Positions 24,714-37,624 of a stretch of DNA of 64,000 nucleotides are shown in pieces. The notes below the pieces were generated by a model that was given only the letters and a program-made list of their open reading frames with translations, made no database searches and was not told where the DNA came from. The stretch covers positions 2,795,001 through 2,859,000 of the forward strand of contig JAJFZO010000191.1 in the NCBI GenBank assembly GCA_021397835.1, given 5' to 3'. Source of the stretch: Moringa oleifera. Its lineage: Eukaryota; Streptophyta; Magnoliopsida; Brassicales; Moringaceae. The first letter of the stretch is position 1. The number at the start of each line of letters is the position of its first letter. A program made the position numbers and the translations under genes.

Positions 24714-27038
24714 ATGGGAGCTTCACATCCCCCTTCACGTCTCCCTTCCTCTTTCTTCACTTTCTGCATCGGAGCCATGGCCGTGGTTCTTGGAAACTCG
24801 GCGGTCTTACTAGACGCGACCTCGCATCGGGCAATAAGTACGGACCGGAAGATTCGCATGGTGGCAGTCGACGTCGTTCTGAACCTGCCGAAGAGGGAGC
24901 CTCACTTTTACTATGCTTCTCTGTCGAACAAGAGCTTAGACTCGGACGGTGAGACTCGAAATCACCGAGTCGTGACTCGCGGCAAGGCGAACTCCAAGTT
25001 TAATGCCGTTGATTTCGATGCCGGCTCCAGTGACGAAGATAGCAACGGTAACGGCAACGGTTTAGAGGACGAAGGGAAGTCGTACGATTGGGAGGCGGAA
25101 ATGAGGAAGAGAGTGAAGGAGATTGAGGAGATGAAAGAGTTGGAGAGGAAAGCTGAGGAGTTGCAGAGTAAAGTGGAAGATAGTGAAGGCGAGGAAAGAG
25201 ACGAGACTGAAGAAGAGAAGAGGATGAGGGTGAGAAAAGAACTGGAAAAGGTTAGTGCATGAATACTTCGAGATCAGTGCTCCTTTTTTTAGCTAACACA
25301 TGAGAAACTAGAGTAAAAAAACAAACAAAACTTCCAGTCAGTTTCATGATTCCATGCTTCTCTTCTTAGGAAGCGATCTTAATTGCTCTATTACCTATCT
25401 ATATCAGGTTCTTTATCTTTCATTTTTGTTTATTGAAGAAAGATGAAAGAATAAAAAGGGTTTATTTCTTTATAAAAAAAAATGGATCTTTTATTTTAGA
25501 ATGGATTATTATTGGAAATGTAACTCTGTAGCTACTTTTGGTTTGGAGTTTGTGCTGTTGTCTATCGTTGGTGGTGATAACATGAATTTGGTTCTCCTAT
25601 GAGAGAGCAGGTGGCTCAGGAGCAGGCAGAGCGAAGAGCAACAGCTCAATTGATGTTTGAGTTGGGCCAGAAGGCTTATGGGAAGGGCATGTATGGCCGT
25701 GCAATTGAGTTTCTTGAAGGTGCCCTGACAATTATTCCCAGACCTACTTTGTTTGGCGGTGAGGTTGGTTAACTCCCCAAAAAGGATCTCCTTTGGGAAT
25801 TGGTTGCACTTAATAATAATAAATTTATCTGTGGACTAATGGAATGTTTTGGTTTTTGGTTCTAAGATTCAAATTTGGCTTGCCATGGCTTATGAAGCAA
25901 ATAACCGCCACAGAGATTGCATCGCTCTTTACCAGCAATTGGAGAAGAAGCACCCTAGTCTCAGTATTCGACGTCAAGCTGCTGATCTCCGCTACATTTT
26001 GCAAGCTCCTAAGCTCAAGATATCGCAGGAGGAAATGGTATCCATACCTCTAATTGGTTCAAGTTATGACAGGTATACTTACTCTGTCTAACTCAATAAT
26101 ATAATTTAATCAGTTCTTTCACCTTTGCTTTGGAAGAATTGGTAGGTTATCTTTAATATCAGAATGTAACAGAATAAACCTCTATGAAGTAGTAGGCATT
26201 AGTTACCTTGGGACTTTTTGCTCTTGGAAGTATGAGCCATTATAATTATATTTAGCTTTGCATCCATTTTTGCATTTCTGACTGTATGATTTTTCAATGA
26301 AGACAAATCTAAGTGGAAACTTATTTATTTGTTTTTCACATTCCCTTTTTCTCTACACTCTATTTGGTGAACTGCTGAAGCATAAGTTCTAGCTTGAATC
26401 TAATGGTTTGATATGTGAACACTATGAATGAAGAAAGAGCCTGTGTTATTGTTAAGGAGATTGACATTTAGGGTGCTTTGAACATAACTCTTGGTATGCG
26501 TTTTGGGAAAATTTACCGAAGTCAATAGTTATCAGCATTTCACTTTCTTCGGAAGTACTTAGAAGTTGCTTAGTAAGTTTTCTGTGTCACGCCAGCTAAT
26601 GAATTGCTTTCTAATAACCTTAACTCTTTCTTCTGCTTCTTCAGTCATTGGTTGTCACAAGTTTGTCCCATTTTAAGTTTTGCTATATTCCAATAACATC
26701 ATTGGTCTGTGATTATATTCTTACTGAGAAAGATTAAAAACAAACTATTGTCTCTTGTCTTATTCATCTTGTCTAGTATGAGCTCAATAAAAAAATGTTA
26801 ATAGAAGTTATTACTCTGCTATTCCTGCAGCTATGCAGGAACATGGAGTGATAAATACAAGGATAGGGATCAAAAAATGACTGGCTCAACAACGAATCAG
26901 CTTCCATCATCCAGGGACTTTTTAGGGGACTTTCTGGTGTGGCGACCTCCAGTGGGATGGGAGAAAAACAGAGCTTTCTGGTTATCAGTGACACTGTGGT
27001 TGTGCTTGGTGGGGGCTGCGGTCTTTGTACAAAGATGA
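24714..27038 (+). CDS. TPR-like protein with a C-terminal membrane anchor (At3g26580-like)
   Basis: Exons 24714-25250, 25611-25763, 25867-26072 and 26831-27038. From the second in-frame ATG (24777, context GAGCCATGG) the product is 346 aa; from 24714 it gains 21 residues that look transit-peptide-like, so the true start is open. Domains: acidic/coiled-coil region (about 85-170 from 24777, rich in EEMKELERKAEELQ), then a TPR-like helical region (MFELGQKAYGKGMYGRAIEF and IWLAMAYEANNRHRDCIALY). One hydrophobic segment (FWLSVTLWLCLVGAAVFV) ends the protein. The layout fits the plant plastid TPR protein encoded by At3g26580, which in Arabidopsis neighbours PHT2;1. Function is unknown to me; a plastid membrane scaffold is only inference. 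Confidence 0.8.
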
Positions 27039-28078
<1,040 letters not shown>

Positions 28079-30488
28079 GGTAGGGGTTTTCTTTTTAACG
28101 AGGGTTTCTGTTTCCGGTCCAACTCTTGGATTGTTAATTTTCGATTTTGATCCAGTTGAACTTGTTTTGATTTGGTATATCTGTTACTGGGAGTTTAATG
28201 ATGATATGCTTTTTGGTGCTCAAAAAAATGATGGTATGTTTTTTTTTTCCAAGTCCTTATATATTGATTCGATTTAGTTTTGTCTTAATGCTTTGTTTTT
28301 ATTGAGCTTGGTTTTGATTCTTTCATCGCCCTTGTTAAAGCATTTAAATTTCGAAGTTGCTGGGTTCTGCACATATTGGTCTCTTTCCCACTTTCTCTGT
28401 TCTGGGTTCCCATTGAGGACCTTCCTTTTTTAATAGAAGAAGGCATGCAACTGTTGGCAACAAAAAGTAAAAATCATACATTGCACATCGATGATATTGG
28501 TTTAAGCCTTTAAAGTTCAAGTCTTTAATATATGACTCTTTCACCTGCTCAAAAAATATATATTACTTTTTCACATATCCTTCTCATGCATTGCTTTAAT
28601 GGATTTGCATGCTAAGCACTTCTTTCCCAAGTTCTTTGATGAACTCTTTCTAGTTATTTTATATATCCTACCCCATGGACATCTAACTTTCAGTTACTAT
28701 CACTTGTCCCTTTTTGAGGCATTCATGTTATGGTGTCTAATGTAGAGGTTTAGAGGTCATTTGGAGACTGCAGCCATTATATTGATCTGGAAGTAGAGTA
28801 TTAATGTTTTGATACAATTTTACTTTCACCACAGAATCTTATATTCCCCTGTTAGTGAAAAGGGTTATGTTTTCTTTATGCATGTGAAGTAATAAAGGAC
28901 CAGGTTCATGTTTTAAGGTAGCAGAGTGCAAAATAACCAGACAGTGTCAGCACAAAGGGAAGGGAATAGTGAATTGATGAGGAAAATCTTAGAAGAGTTG
29001 ATATCTTGGTAGATGTTCATCACATTTTCTTGCAGCCTGTTATTTTTTTCCTAGTTTCTCTCTGCATGTCACTTTGGTTGTATAGATCTATTCATTCAAG
29101 TTAGGGCCAATTTTATCAGCAACCATGGAACTGGTTTCTGTTGAGTTGGTTTGCATTATATTTTTGCTCTACCATTGAAATCAAGTTGAAGGATGAATCT
29201 TTAGCATGGGTAAGTGGAGGATGATCCCAAACTCAATTCACAGAGGCTACTAGGGCTTTGGCAAGGCTCTGGCTCTAGCAAAATCCCTGAAATTGGGCTC
29301 TCCTGAACTCCAGTTTGACCCATTGTAACCCGTACCAACGCTCTTTTATCTAAGGTTTTGGGTTTCTAAACTTAGATGGAGCCTGTTTGCTGTCGGATGG
29401 GCTTCAAACACCCTTCTTGATGGGCCAATACCTGTAGGTTTTTCATTCTTCCATTCTAAGGCCTGCTGTTGTTTTCCCTCTTACATAATGGAACCGCCGT
29501 CAACTCCCAACAGTTTTTAAATAAACAGAAAACAAGCAACTTAATTTGAGTTGGGATGAGTTTTTATGTAAATATTAATATTTGGTAATTTAATAATGTA
29601 AGCTATTAGTTTTTTTTATTAATATAAAAATTATAAATTATTTTTTATTTTTTATTTTAAAAAAAAACTCTGACACAAATCAGAATCATTCACAATGAAT
29701 TGAAAAAAAAAATCACTTTTCCATGGAAACCTGCTTTCCACACATTATGATCACACCTTTGGGTTTTTACTTTTTGGCAGCAAGCAGTTTCTTGGGTCTC
29801 AAGATGATGGTCCTGTCTAATAATCATCCCCACTTTTGTATCTTAATCACTCAGCAAGACTATCTGATCTGATTTGAACCCACGTCACTTATCTGTTCCG
29901 CCATTGCACCGCCAGATATATGGGTCCAACCTGGTTTCTGGCTTCTCACCCGCATTTGGGTTTTCTCAAATTCTTTCCTTTGTTAATTTCTTGCTTTTTC
30001 CCCTCATTTGTTTCAGTGGAAAGTTTTGCTTCCTTTCCCTTTCTTATATGTCTGGAATGGAGAAAGAAAGAGATGACAGAGAATCCAGCACCTCCATTAC
30101 GCAAAAGGTGAAAACGAAATGTCTTGGACCAAATAAGTAAATTTTATTCGATATAAAACAAGAATCGATTCAGGTAGATATCTCTGGTGGCTGTATCTTC
30201 CAGGGCATATTATTCTAAGATTGCCACTGTAGGGATCCTTTTGATTACTCCGGAAAAGAGAACTGGTCCCTTCTCCCTTCAACTTCTCCAATCAGATCCG
30301 ATCCAATCCATTCCTTCTGTGTCTTTCCTTCCTGGGTCTTCTTTCATCTTTCCAAGTTGTTCTCTTTGTTGTCTTCATGCCCTCCCCATCTCCTTATCCT
30401 TTCTTCAGCTATGGCAGCCTGTAACATGCCATGAATGACATGTCTCAGAGCAGTAATTACTAGGACAGAATTTAGATGAATCACAAGT
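28079..30488. other. Intergenic region downstream of RPL27A
   Basis: The first few hundred bases should be the RPL27A 3' UTR, and the last few hundred the MATE 3' UTR. The middle is AT-rich (especially 29570-29660) with only short open frames of no recognisable family. A weak tRNA-like fragment near 29870 was considered and not called. Confidence 0.55.
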
Positions 30489-33400
30489 TTAGAGTAATGG
30501 GACCTCTTTGCTCCAGTTGGTTTTACAAACCATCACTGTGAGTACAATTGTCTGAACGACAGTTCCCGTGAGCATTCCGCACCAAATTCCCTGGAAAATC
30601 ATCAGTTTCCTGTCAGTTTCTTCTTCAAAATGGGAACTGCAACAAATGAAAATGGAGGGAGAGAGAATTTACAGAGACACCCAAGTCAAGCTTATAGCCT
30701 AATATAAGACCAAGAGGAACTCCGAACAGGTAATAGCATGCAATGTTCACGTAGGCCACCACTCCTTGCCATCCAGCTCCGACAGCCACCCCTGCAGACA
30801 GTGAAACAAGCTTAACAGTGGCTTCAAGATAACCCAGAAGACTCTCTCTAAGAGAAGAAGATGACCGATTACCAGACAGAACAGGCTGAACATTGTTGAT
30901 GACAATGCAAAGAGCCAGCAATGGCGTCAAGTCCTTAACCATGCTTTGAACTTGAGCATCGTCTGAAAACAAGGCAGGGTACTGTTTCCAGAAGATAAGG
31001 AGGAACATGGCGATAACAAGCCCGATCAAGAACGAAGATATCACAGCAACCAGTAAGGAAAATCTTGCTGTTCTTGGATGCCCTGCTCCTAGTTCATTTG
31101 ACACTCTCACACTGCAAGGTTTCAAGGCCAAGAAAGATCAAAACCTGCACATATTTAGGGTTTTCTACGATATTAATAGCCATAAAAAGTTTCTGCAACA
31201 AACCTTATCGCTGCGTTCATCCCCAAAGCTACCATTACAGTCCATCCCAGTATGTTCATACTGCAATATTCAACAGCCCACCATTATCATTTCTTAAGAC
31301 AAGTCTCACGTCGGATACCAGAGTTATAAGTTCAACTGTGACAAAGTGAGTTAAACTAAATCTTCTTTTCCTTTCTTTCAAATATCCTTTTTGCCATACA
31401 GTTTATCAAACACATCTAATTAAGTGGTTCCTGTCTGAATTTTCATATTTTGTTTCTGCCCTAATGGTGGCCTTTGATAGTTGTCAAAATTCAGACAGTA
31501 CTCCAAATATATCCAACCAAGTAGCTCCTGTCTGAAATTTTCATATCTGGTTTCTGCCATTACAATGGCTTTTGGTGCATGATTGCATCAAAATTCAAAC
31601 ACCAAATGACAAGCATTCCTTGTCCCACAAGACCCGAAAAAATGAATAGAACCTGGAAAAGGAGTTTGTTCAACGACTTGCTTCCCTCATTTAGGAATGT
31701 GACATTGATGTATCAGCCACCGCCACCAGAACAGTAATCATCCTAGCCGCCAAATTAATATGCTTTTCAATAATTATCTTATAATAAAAAAAATACAACT
31801 ATATTTGGTCAGTCTATGTTGTTTCCAGTGATCAAGTGATGTCATCCCATGCGTAACAACTTAACAATGAACCCTAAATTAATGCCGAATTAATAGACTA
31901 TACAAGGACAAAGTTAATTTAATTTAAAAGGGTATGTATTATGATACTTTGTTTATTTTTATTTTCTTTTAAAAAAGAAGAATACATATGCGACAACCAA
32001 ATAAGGTAAAAAATGATAGCAAAAATCTCGGATTAATAATTTCATCAGTTTTATTCCTTTGTTAATTATTAAAAAGACTTACCAGATCGAGAGGGCATCC
32101 ACGGAGACTTCTGCGTCCTTAAGATATCCAGCAAAGAGAATTAAGGCCATAAAATACCATACCTCCAGGCTGCAACAAAGATTTGGCAATCAATATTAAT
32201 TAGACCAAATTAAGACATGTTTAATTAAATCCTTAATATATGCAAAAGAGAACTATCAAACAGTGAGGAATTTAATTATTCTACTTCTACACCACTGAAG
32301 TGTCGTTGGCCAGTGATTGGCCAGGGAACGTGCTGGAGAGTGGATCTAGCAATTTTGAGTGGTCAGATCTAATGTATTTTAGAACAGTAAAAATCATGTA
32401 CTTTCAGTAATGGATTCTTGCATGATTGTGTTGGAGGGTCAGGGGAAGCTTGTCCGATTCTTATCATTGTGGATGGGCTACAGAAGAACTGATTCTTCCA
32501 ACAAGAGTCACAGTGGAAGAACAAACAGAAAAAGGAAGAAAAGTTATATATGGAAGGATCAAAAATGGTGAGTTTTCTATATGGAAAGAGAGGAAGTACT
32601 TAGGTGTTCAAGGAGGACGGTTCATAAATGGCAGTTTCGGATGCTTATTTTTGGAAACTAATGAATGGCTGCGAATCATGGTGGTTTTGATGAACTGTGT
32701 GAAGCTCTAACTATGTGGAAGAAAGATATTGTCGTCTCATCTCACCAGAGCATCACGGCGGACGCCATGGATAACCTGACGAATCCCCAGATGTTTTGGA
32801 AGGCTTTCCAGGAAAACCCAGACCAGGCACGTCCACATGTGCCGCTGAAGATGTACAAGAGCTGAGCCACGTCTATGAACCACCAGGATGCGTTGAGCAC
32901 CACGGCAGCACCCGCCATGCCCCAATCAAGCTTCAGCATTAACAACCAGCTGAAGAAAGTGTGCAGAATCAAGGCCACGGCTGCTATTACTGCCATCACC
33001 ATGATCTTACTCTGTGCTTGCAGGAACTTGGCTATGGGGAAATTCACTGCGTAGGCGAACAGTTGCGGTATCATCCATATCGAGAGTATTCCGGCCGCTT
33101 TTGAGATGTCCGGCGTTTGCCCGATTAGCTTCAAGAACGGAGCAGCGAATATGTAGAGCAAGCTGAGGAGTAAAGCTGTGGTGTTGAGGATGACCCATGA
33201 TCTCTGCATGTAAATTCCGAGCATATCAAGCTGTCCTGCTCCGTAAGCTTGGCCGCACAGAGTCTCAAGCGCGCTCCCCATCCCCAGCTGGACGTCATCA
33301 ATGGAATTCAGTACCGGCCAAATTTATATATATATTTTTAGAAACTAACGAACAGTGCTGTACGTTTATAGTTACGTGTACTTACCATGAGCCCGAAGGA

Positions 33401-33739
33401 GAAGCCGGCGATGACGGAGTTCTCGACTGAGATGGCGGCGAGGGCGAGAGTGTTGACATGGCCAGCGAGTACTTGGGAGATGGCGCCGAGAGAGTATTGG
33501 CAGATGGAGGTGAAGATGGCAGGACCGGCGAGGTACCATAGCTTCTTGGACTCTATTGCAAATTCTCTGAAGAAATCACGGACGCCGGTGATGGGAGGGA
33601 TGTCGGAGGCCCCAACGGTGAAGATGGCGGAAGAGAAGGACCCATTTGCGGCGCCGTGAAGCAACAACTGCTGGTCCTCTCTCTGCTCCTCCTCCTCTCT
33701 CGCCGAGAGAAATGGCTCCCTAACACCAGCCGCCTCCAT
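30489..33739 (-). CDS. MATE efflux transporter, DTX29-33-like subgroup
   Basis: Seven exons, transcript order: 33739-33386, 33287-32746, 32169-32083, 31260-31204, 31111-30873, 30791-30673, 30590-30489. They total 1500 nt (499 aa), the normal family length. Typical MATE motifs are present: GMGSALETLCGQAYGAGQ (first-half signature), FPIAKFLQAQSK, and SVRVSNELGAGHPRTARFS opening the second half, with about 12 hydrophobic segments. A charged cytosolic N-terminus of about 60 residues precedes the first segment. Plant MATE proteins exchange H+ (or Na+) for secondary metabolites, hormones or organic acids at the tonoplast or plasma membrane; the substrate cannot be read here. In Arabidopsis, MATE genes neighbour RPL27AB/GGT1 (At1g23300) and PHT2;1 (At3g26590), which supports orthology to that subgroup. 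Confidence 0.92.
31411..31602. repeat. Diverged ~90-bp duplication in a MATE intron
   Basis: Copies at about 31411-31498 and 31508-31602 share TCCTGTCTGAA, TTTTCATAT, GTTTCTGCC and TCAAAATTCA in the same order. They lie in the 822-bp intron 31261-32082. Confidence 0.65.
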
Positions 33740-33741
33740 TT

Positions 33742-33762
33742 GAGAGAGAGAGAGAGAGAGAG
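33742..33762. repeat. GA microsatellite at the MATE leader
   Basis: (GA)n of about ten units directly upstream of the MATE start codon. The transcript therefore has a CT-rich leader. Confidence 0.9.
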
Positions 33763-34564
33763 GCCTAAGCTCCTACTGGGCTAAGACCGATAGAAGCATA
33801 CAAATGTGATTTGAGCACGGCATGAGTCATTTATATATTTCATAGGTGGAGGATATTCCTTAGTTTATTTTTTATATTAAAAATTAAATGTGTTTTTACT
33901 TTTACTATATAAATATAATAAAAGATACATATACTTTTAACTATTAATTTTATTATTAAATTTAAATAATAATAATACAAATTCAAACTAATCGCAATTT
34001 GAATTTTTATGTAAATTAAAATATATTTATTTATTTATAAAGTAATGTTATCATTATTAATCAAAAGTAATGTGCACGTGGCTTGCTTGTTTTAAAACAG
34101 GGATTTTGTGGGTTGAACCACATGTATGCTCTCAATTACTCTTCCCCCAATATGAAATCTTTAACTTATATAATTAATTCAAACTATATATTAATCTGAC
34201 CGGGCGGTAACGAAACGGGAAATCTGAATTTATGCATCTTAATGTTGTAATATTATGTAACATAGTATATATCATAGGACAAATGAAAGGAGAAATGCAA
34301 GCGTAGGAGTAGTTGATTAGGTGGAATATAAGAGACACCAACAACAACAAAAAAAACAAAAAAGAACATTAATCAAAATTATTCTTTAAAAAAAAAAAGT
34401 TATGTTGGGTCCAACCACTTATGCCTCATTGCATGTGCCCATAATCTCAGTCCAAACCAATGGAACAAAGATTTTCTACCTATACACATATATAATTATT
34501 AAATAAGCCATTAAAGATGACTAATTTGATACATGTGTCAACTTATTACAATTCTTGATGGTGA

Positions 34565-34624
<60 letters not shown>
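34565..34624. repeat. (ATT)n microsatellite
   Basis: About 60 bases of uninterrupted ATT repeat, roughly twenty units, in the intergenic region. Confidence 0.96.
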
Positions 34625-34626
<2 letters not shown>

Positions 34627-36456
34627 TGACTTATTTTATATTAAGAATGATCATTTTAAAAAATATTATTTTAGTAAAATAATGTGATTATGAAAGTACA
34701 ATTTTATTACATGTATACAAATTCAATGAGATCGATCATATCAATTATTGACTAATTATATGTGGATAGGATCGAAGCAGAGTTTTCATTGGATCCGCGA
34801 ATCCAACTCTAATTGAATTATTGCAGTAATATTGAATATTAGTCACCTTGCTTACAATCAATTTTGATCTTTTTATTTCATTCACGATAATTATTATTAA
34901 AATATTTTATTAAGAACAATATTAATTACTGTTAAAAGCCTAAAAAAAACTACAAAGGATCATTTATTGATCGTTAAAGCATTGTTGTTAAAACGATTAC
35001 AAATGATTGTTTAATAAAAGTAGTTAAAAAATCATTTAATGGTAATTTATAAAAAATATTATTCACAATAACAGATATATTAATTCATAACAAAATATTA
35101 TTTACATTATATTATTTTTTATACAATAAAATATCTTTCAAAATTCAATTATATATGCAATCCATGGATCACAAATCTATTAAACGTAAAAAATATTATA
35201 ATTTATTTTAAGCATAAAAAATACATTAGATAAAAATGCTTTAAAAATAACAATGCATGAATAATTAATATCATAATATGTATATAAACAATAAAATATT
35301 ATAGACATCCAAAATAAAGAAACTTACCCAAATGAGAAACATTTAAATTCATTGACAACGTTGTCCATTTCTACCACTAGTATCATAATAAAGAACAAAC
35401 TTATTTTATTGTAATTTTTAAAATTAATATAAAATAAATTATATAACTAATAACCAATGGTACATAACATTTTATTTTTTATTTTAAAACTATTTAAGGA
35501 TTTTGTCACTGTTTTGAATCGTCCTTCGCCTGTTTTTTAAGGATATTAATTAAAGAGCGGTCGGTACATTTGTTTCATGTTTTATGTTTTATTGTTTTTT
35601 TCCTTTACTTTCTTAGGGACCAAACAACTATGGGTCAACCCCGAAAATATCACTAATAATTGGAGGCCCACGTGTATGGAACTTACCTTAAAGCTTTTTT
35701 TTTTTAATGAAATCGAAATTAAAATGGATGACAATTTTTTGTTGATTTTAATTTTTATTCTTTATTTTTTATTAATTCACATGTGACACTAGAGGGGTAG
35801 CATTTAGTCTTTTCTATTTTCTATTTTTGGTAATTTTGGAGGTGGAAGAATCAAGAAATTTGGTGTCAAAGCTAACAGTCGGAACTGGAAGAGTAGTTGT
35901 CTCTGCAGCAGGAAGACTAGTGGTTGAAGTTGTTCTTCAGGGATGTAGATTCCTGCGGTCTAGAGTTTTTATAATTCAGGCATCAAAATTTATATATGTT
36001 TGTATAATTTTATAATTTTTTTTTTGTTTTTTAAAAAATTTGTGTGGGAATTTAAACATTCAATGTATTTTTTAATTTGAATAAAATTAAATTAAAATAA
36101 TTTGAAATTTTAAAGCTTTATTTAAATTTTAAAAATCAAGATCAACCAGTGTGGAGTCCCTTCCACAGCCTCAAAAAAGGAGAAAAGCTCATATTAACAG
36201 TTTAGATAAATATATATATTTTTTTACTGATTTGAGTTGTTTAAAGTTTTTAAAAAATTATCACAAAATATAATTTATTTATTTATTAATATTTTAAATT
36301 TATATAAATATATATTTTTTGATGGCTATATAAATATTTTTTTAAATTTTATTTTTATTAAAATGTGCTGCTTGATTCAAATCAACAGGCCTGTGTGGTC
36401 CTAAGGCCGTTAAACTCAAACCAGACTTCAGCCTCTAAGTTTCAATTGAGATTGCA

Positions 36457-36504
36457 GGGATTGGAAACCCAACGTGGTTTGGGATTGGAAACCCAACGTC
36501 GACA
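36457..36504. repeat. 24-bp tandem duplication
   Basis: GGGATTGGAAACCCAACGT occurs twice with a 24-base period, in the upstream region of the copper amine oxidase gene. Confidence 0.9.
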
Positions 36505-37068
36505 AACCCAGACAGCCTAGTTCATCGCACTTAAACGAGCTAGCCCAACATACCCGACCCAAGATAGCCTAGGCCCACAACCCGTTACCCCTCTCTCTCC
36601 TTTTCCTTTACTATTAAAAGAAAATAATAACCAAAAAAAAAGCGAAGATAAGTCAAAACACTTAACAGAAAGGGGGAAAAAGAGGGAAGGGCAGGGACGT
36701 AATCAACTGATGTTAACGGCTCGATAAATTAGTTTTTCCAACTTGACACGACGACGTGTTGGTGTCTTACCGCGCTCTTTTATTCAAATGAATTGCCAGC
36801 TGTATGCATTAATCCGCATGGCCATGGGTTGACATCTTTTGTTCGGATGTCTTGTCATGTTTAACGACACTCCACTCCAATAGTCTTCCGACCTCCACGT
36901 CACTAGACGAGACGTTCTTACACGCAATCAATTATAAATATTTATAAACGATTATAAAATTATAAAAATAAAAAAGACAAGTATTAATTTAATATTATGA
37001 AAAAAGATCATTATTTTAATTATCCAAATCATCCAGAACTATCAGATCAAGGCCTGGCTATGCCAGCG

Positions 37069-37210
37069 AGGCTGTAACCAGCCTCCACGTCAAACAACAA
37101 AGATAAAACGACGGGGCGTTGGGCCCACGAGGGACAAATCCCAACAACTTAAAGAGGCTGTGACCTGCCTCCACGTCGAACAACAGGATAAACGACGCCG
37201 GGTAGGGCCC
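37069..37210. repeat. Diverged direct repeat upstream of copper amine oxidase
   Basis: Two copies (about 37069-37133 and 37154-37210) share GAGGCTGTRACCWGCCTCCA, then CGTCRAACAACA, then AAACGACG and GGGCCCA. The period is 85 bases. They lie 415-555 bases upstream of the start codon. Confidence 0.75.
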
Positions 37211-37529
37211 AAGTGTAAACTGCATGATAAATCGTATGACGTCTCTGACAAGCGGTTGCTCCTATCACCCCGCTAAAAGCACCCATACCTTGCTTTGTCC
37301 TTTTCCACTTCACTGTGCTCCTTCTTCACTTTGTCTTTGTCTTTGACAGCAAGATTGACAAGCGTCATCACATCCGTCCTTCCCTTAGTGCTAGCTTGAA
37401 AATCTATGTAGCTTCTGAATTTTTGATCGGATATTACTGTTAGTGATCGATCCTTTGCTTTCTCGGGCAACTGACGTGCTGAGGGAGGAAGGAAGAGGAA
37501 CGAATTCGTTTGGTCTGGAAGCCGAAGGT

Positions 37530-37537
37530 TATAAAAA
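37530..37537 (+). promoter_or_regulatory. Probable TATA box of the copper amine oxidase gene
   Basis: TATAAAAA in the context GGTTATAAAAAGG, 88-95 bases before the start codon. A start site near 37560-37565 would give a leader of about 60 nt. That would place it at or just past the out-of-frame upstream ATG at 37560. Confidence 0.6.
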
Positions 37538-37624
37538 GGAGAAGAGCCAATCTTGCTGTATGTCAGTAGGATACTGCGGTGGCAAATACTACGGTGGATA
37601 CGGTGAGCTTGCTAATCCTTTGCA

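Larger units (their letters stand above)
33763..37624. other. AT-rich intergenic region between MATE and copper amine oxidase
   Basis: Nearly 3.9 kb without a recognisable gene. The MATE promoter side has a G-box CACGTG at 34075-34080; a second lies at 35669-35674. The centre is extremely AT-rich with an (ATT)n microsatellite. The amine-oxidase side is GC-richer and has two direct duplications (36457-36504 and 37069-37210). Confidence 0.65.

Noticed and set aside
29865..29930. tRNA-like fragment (B-box-like GGTTCAAATC on the minus strand).
   Set aside because: I could not fold an acceptor stem or a matching A box; at most a decayed fragment.
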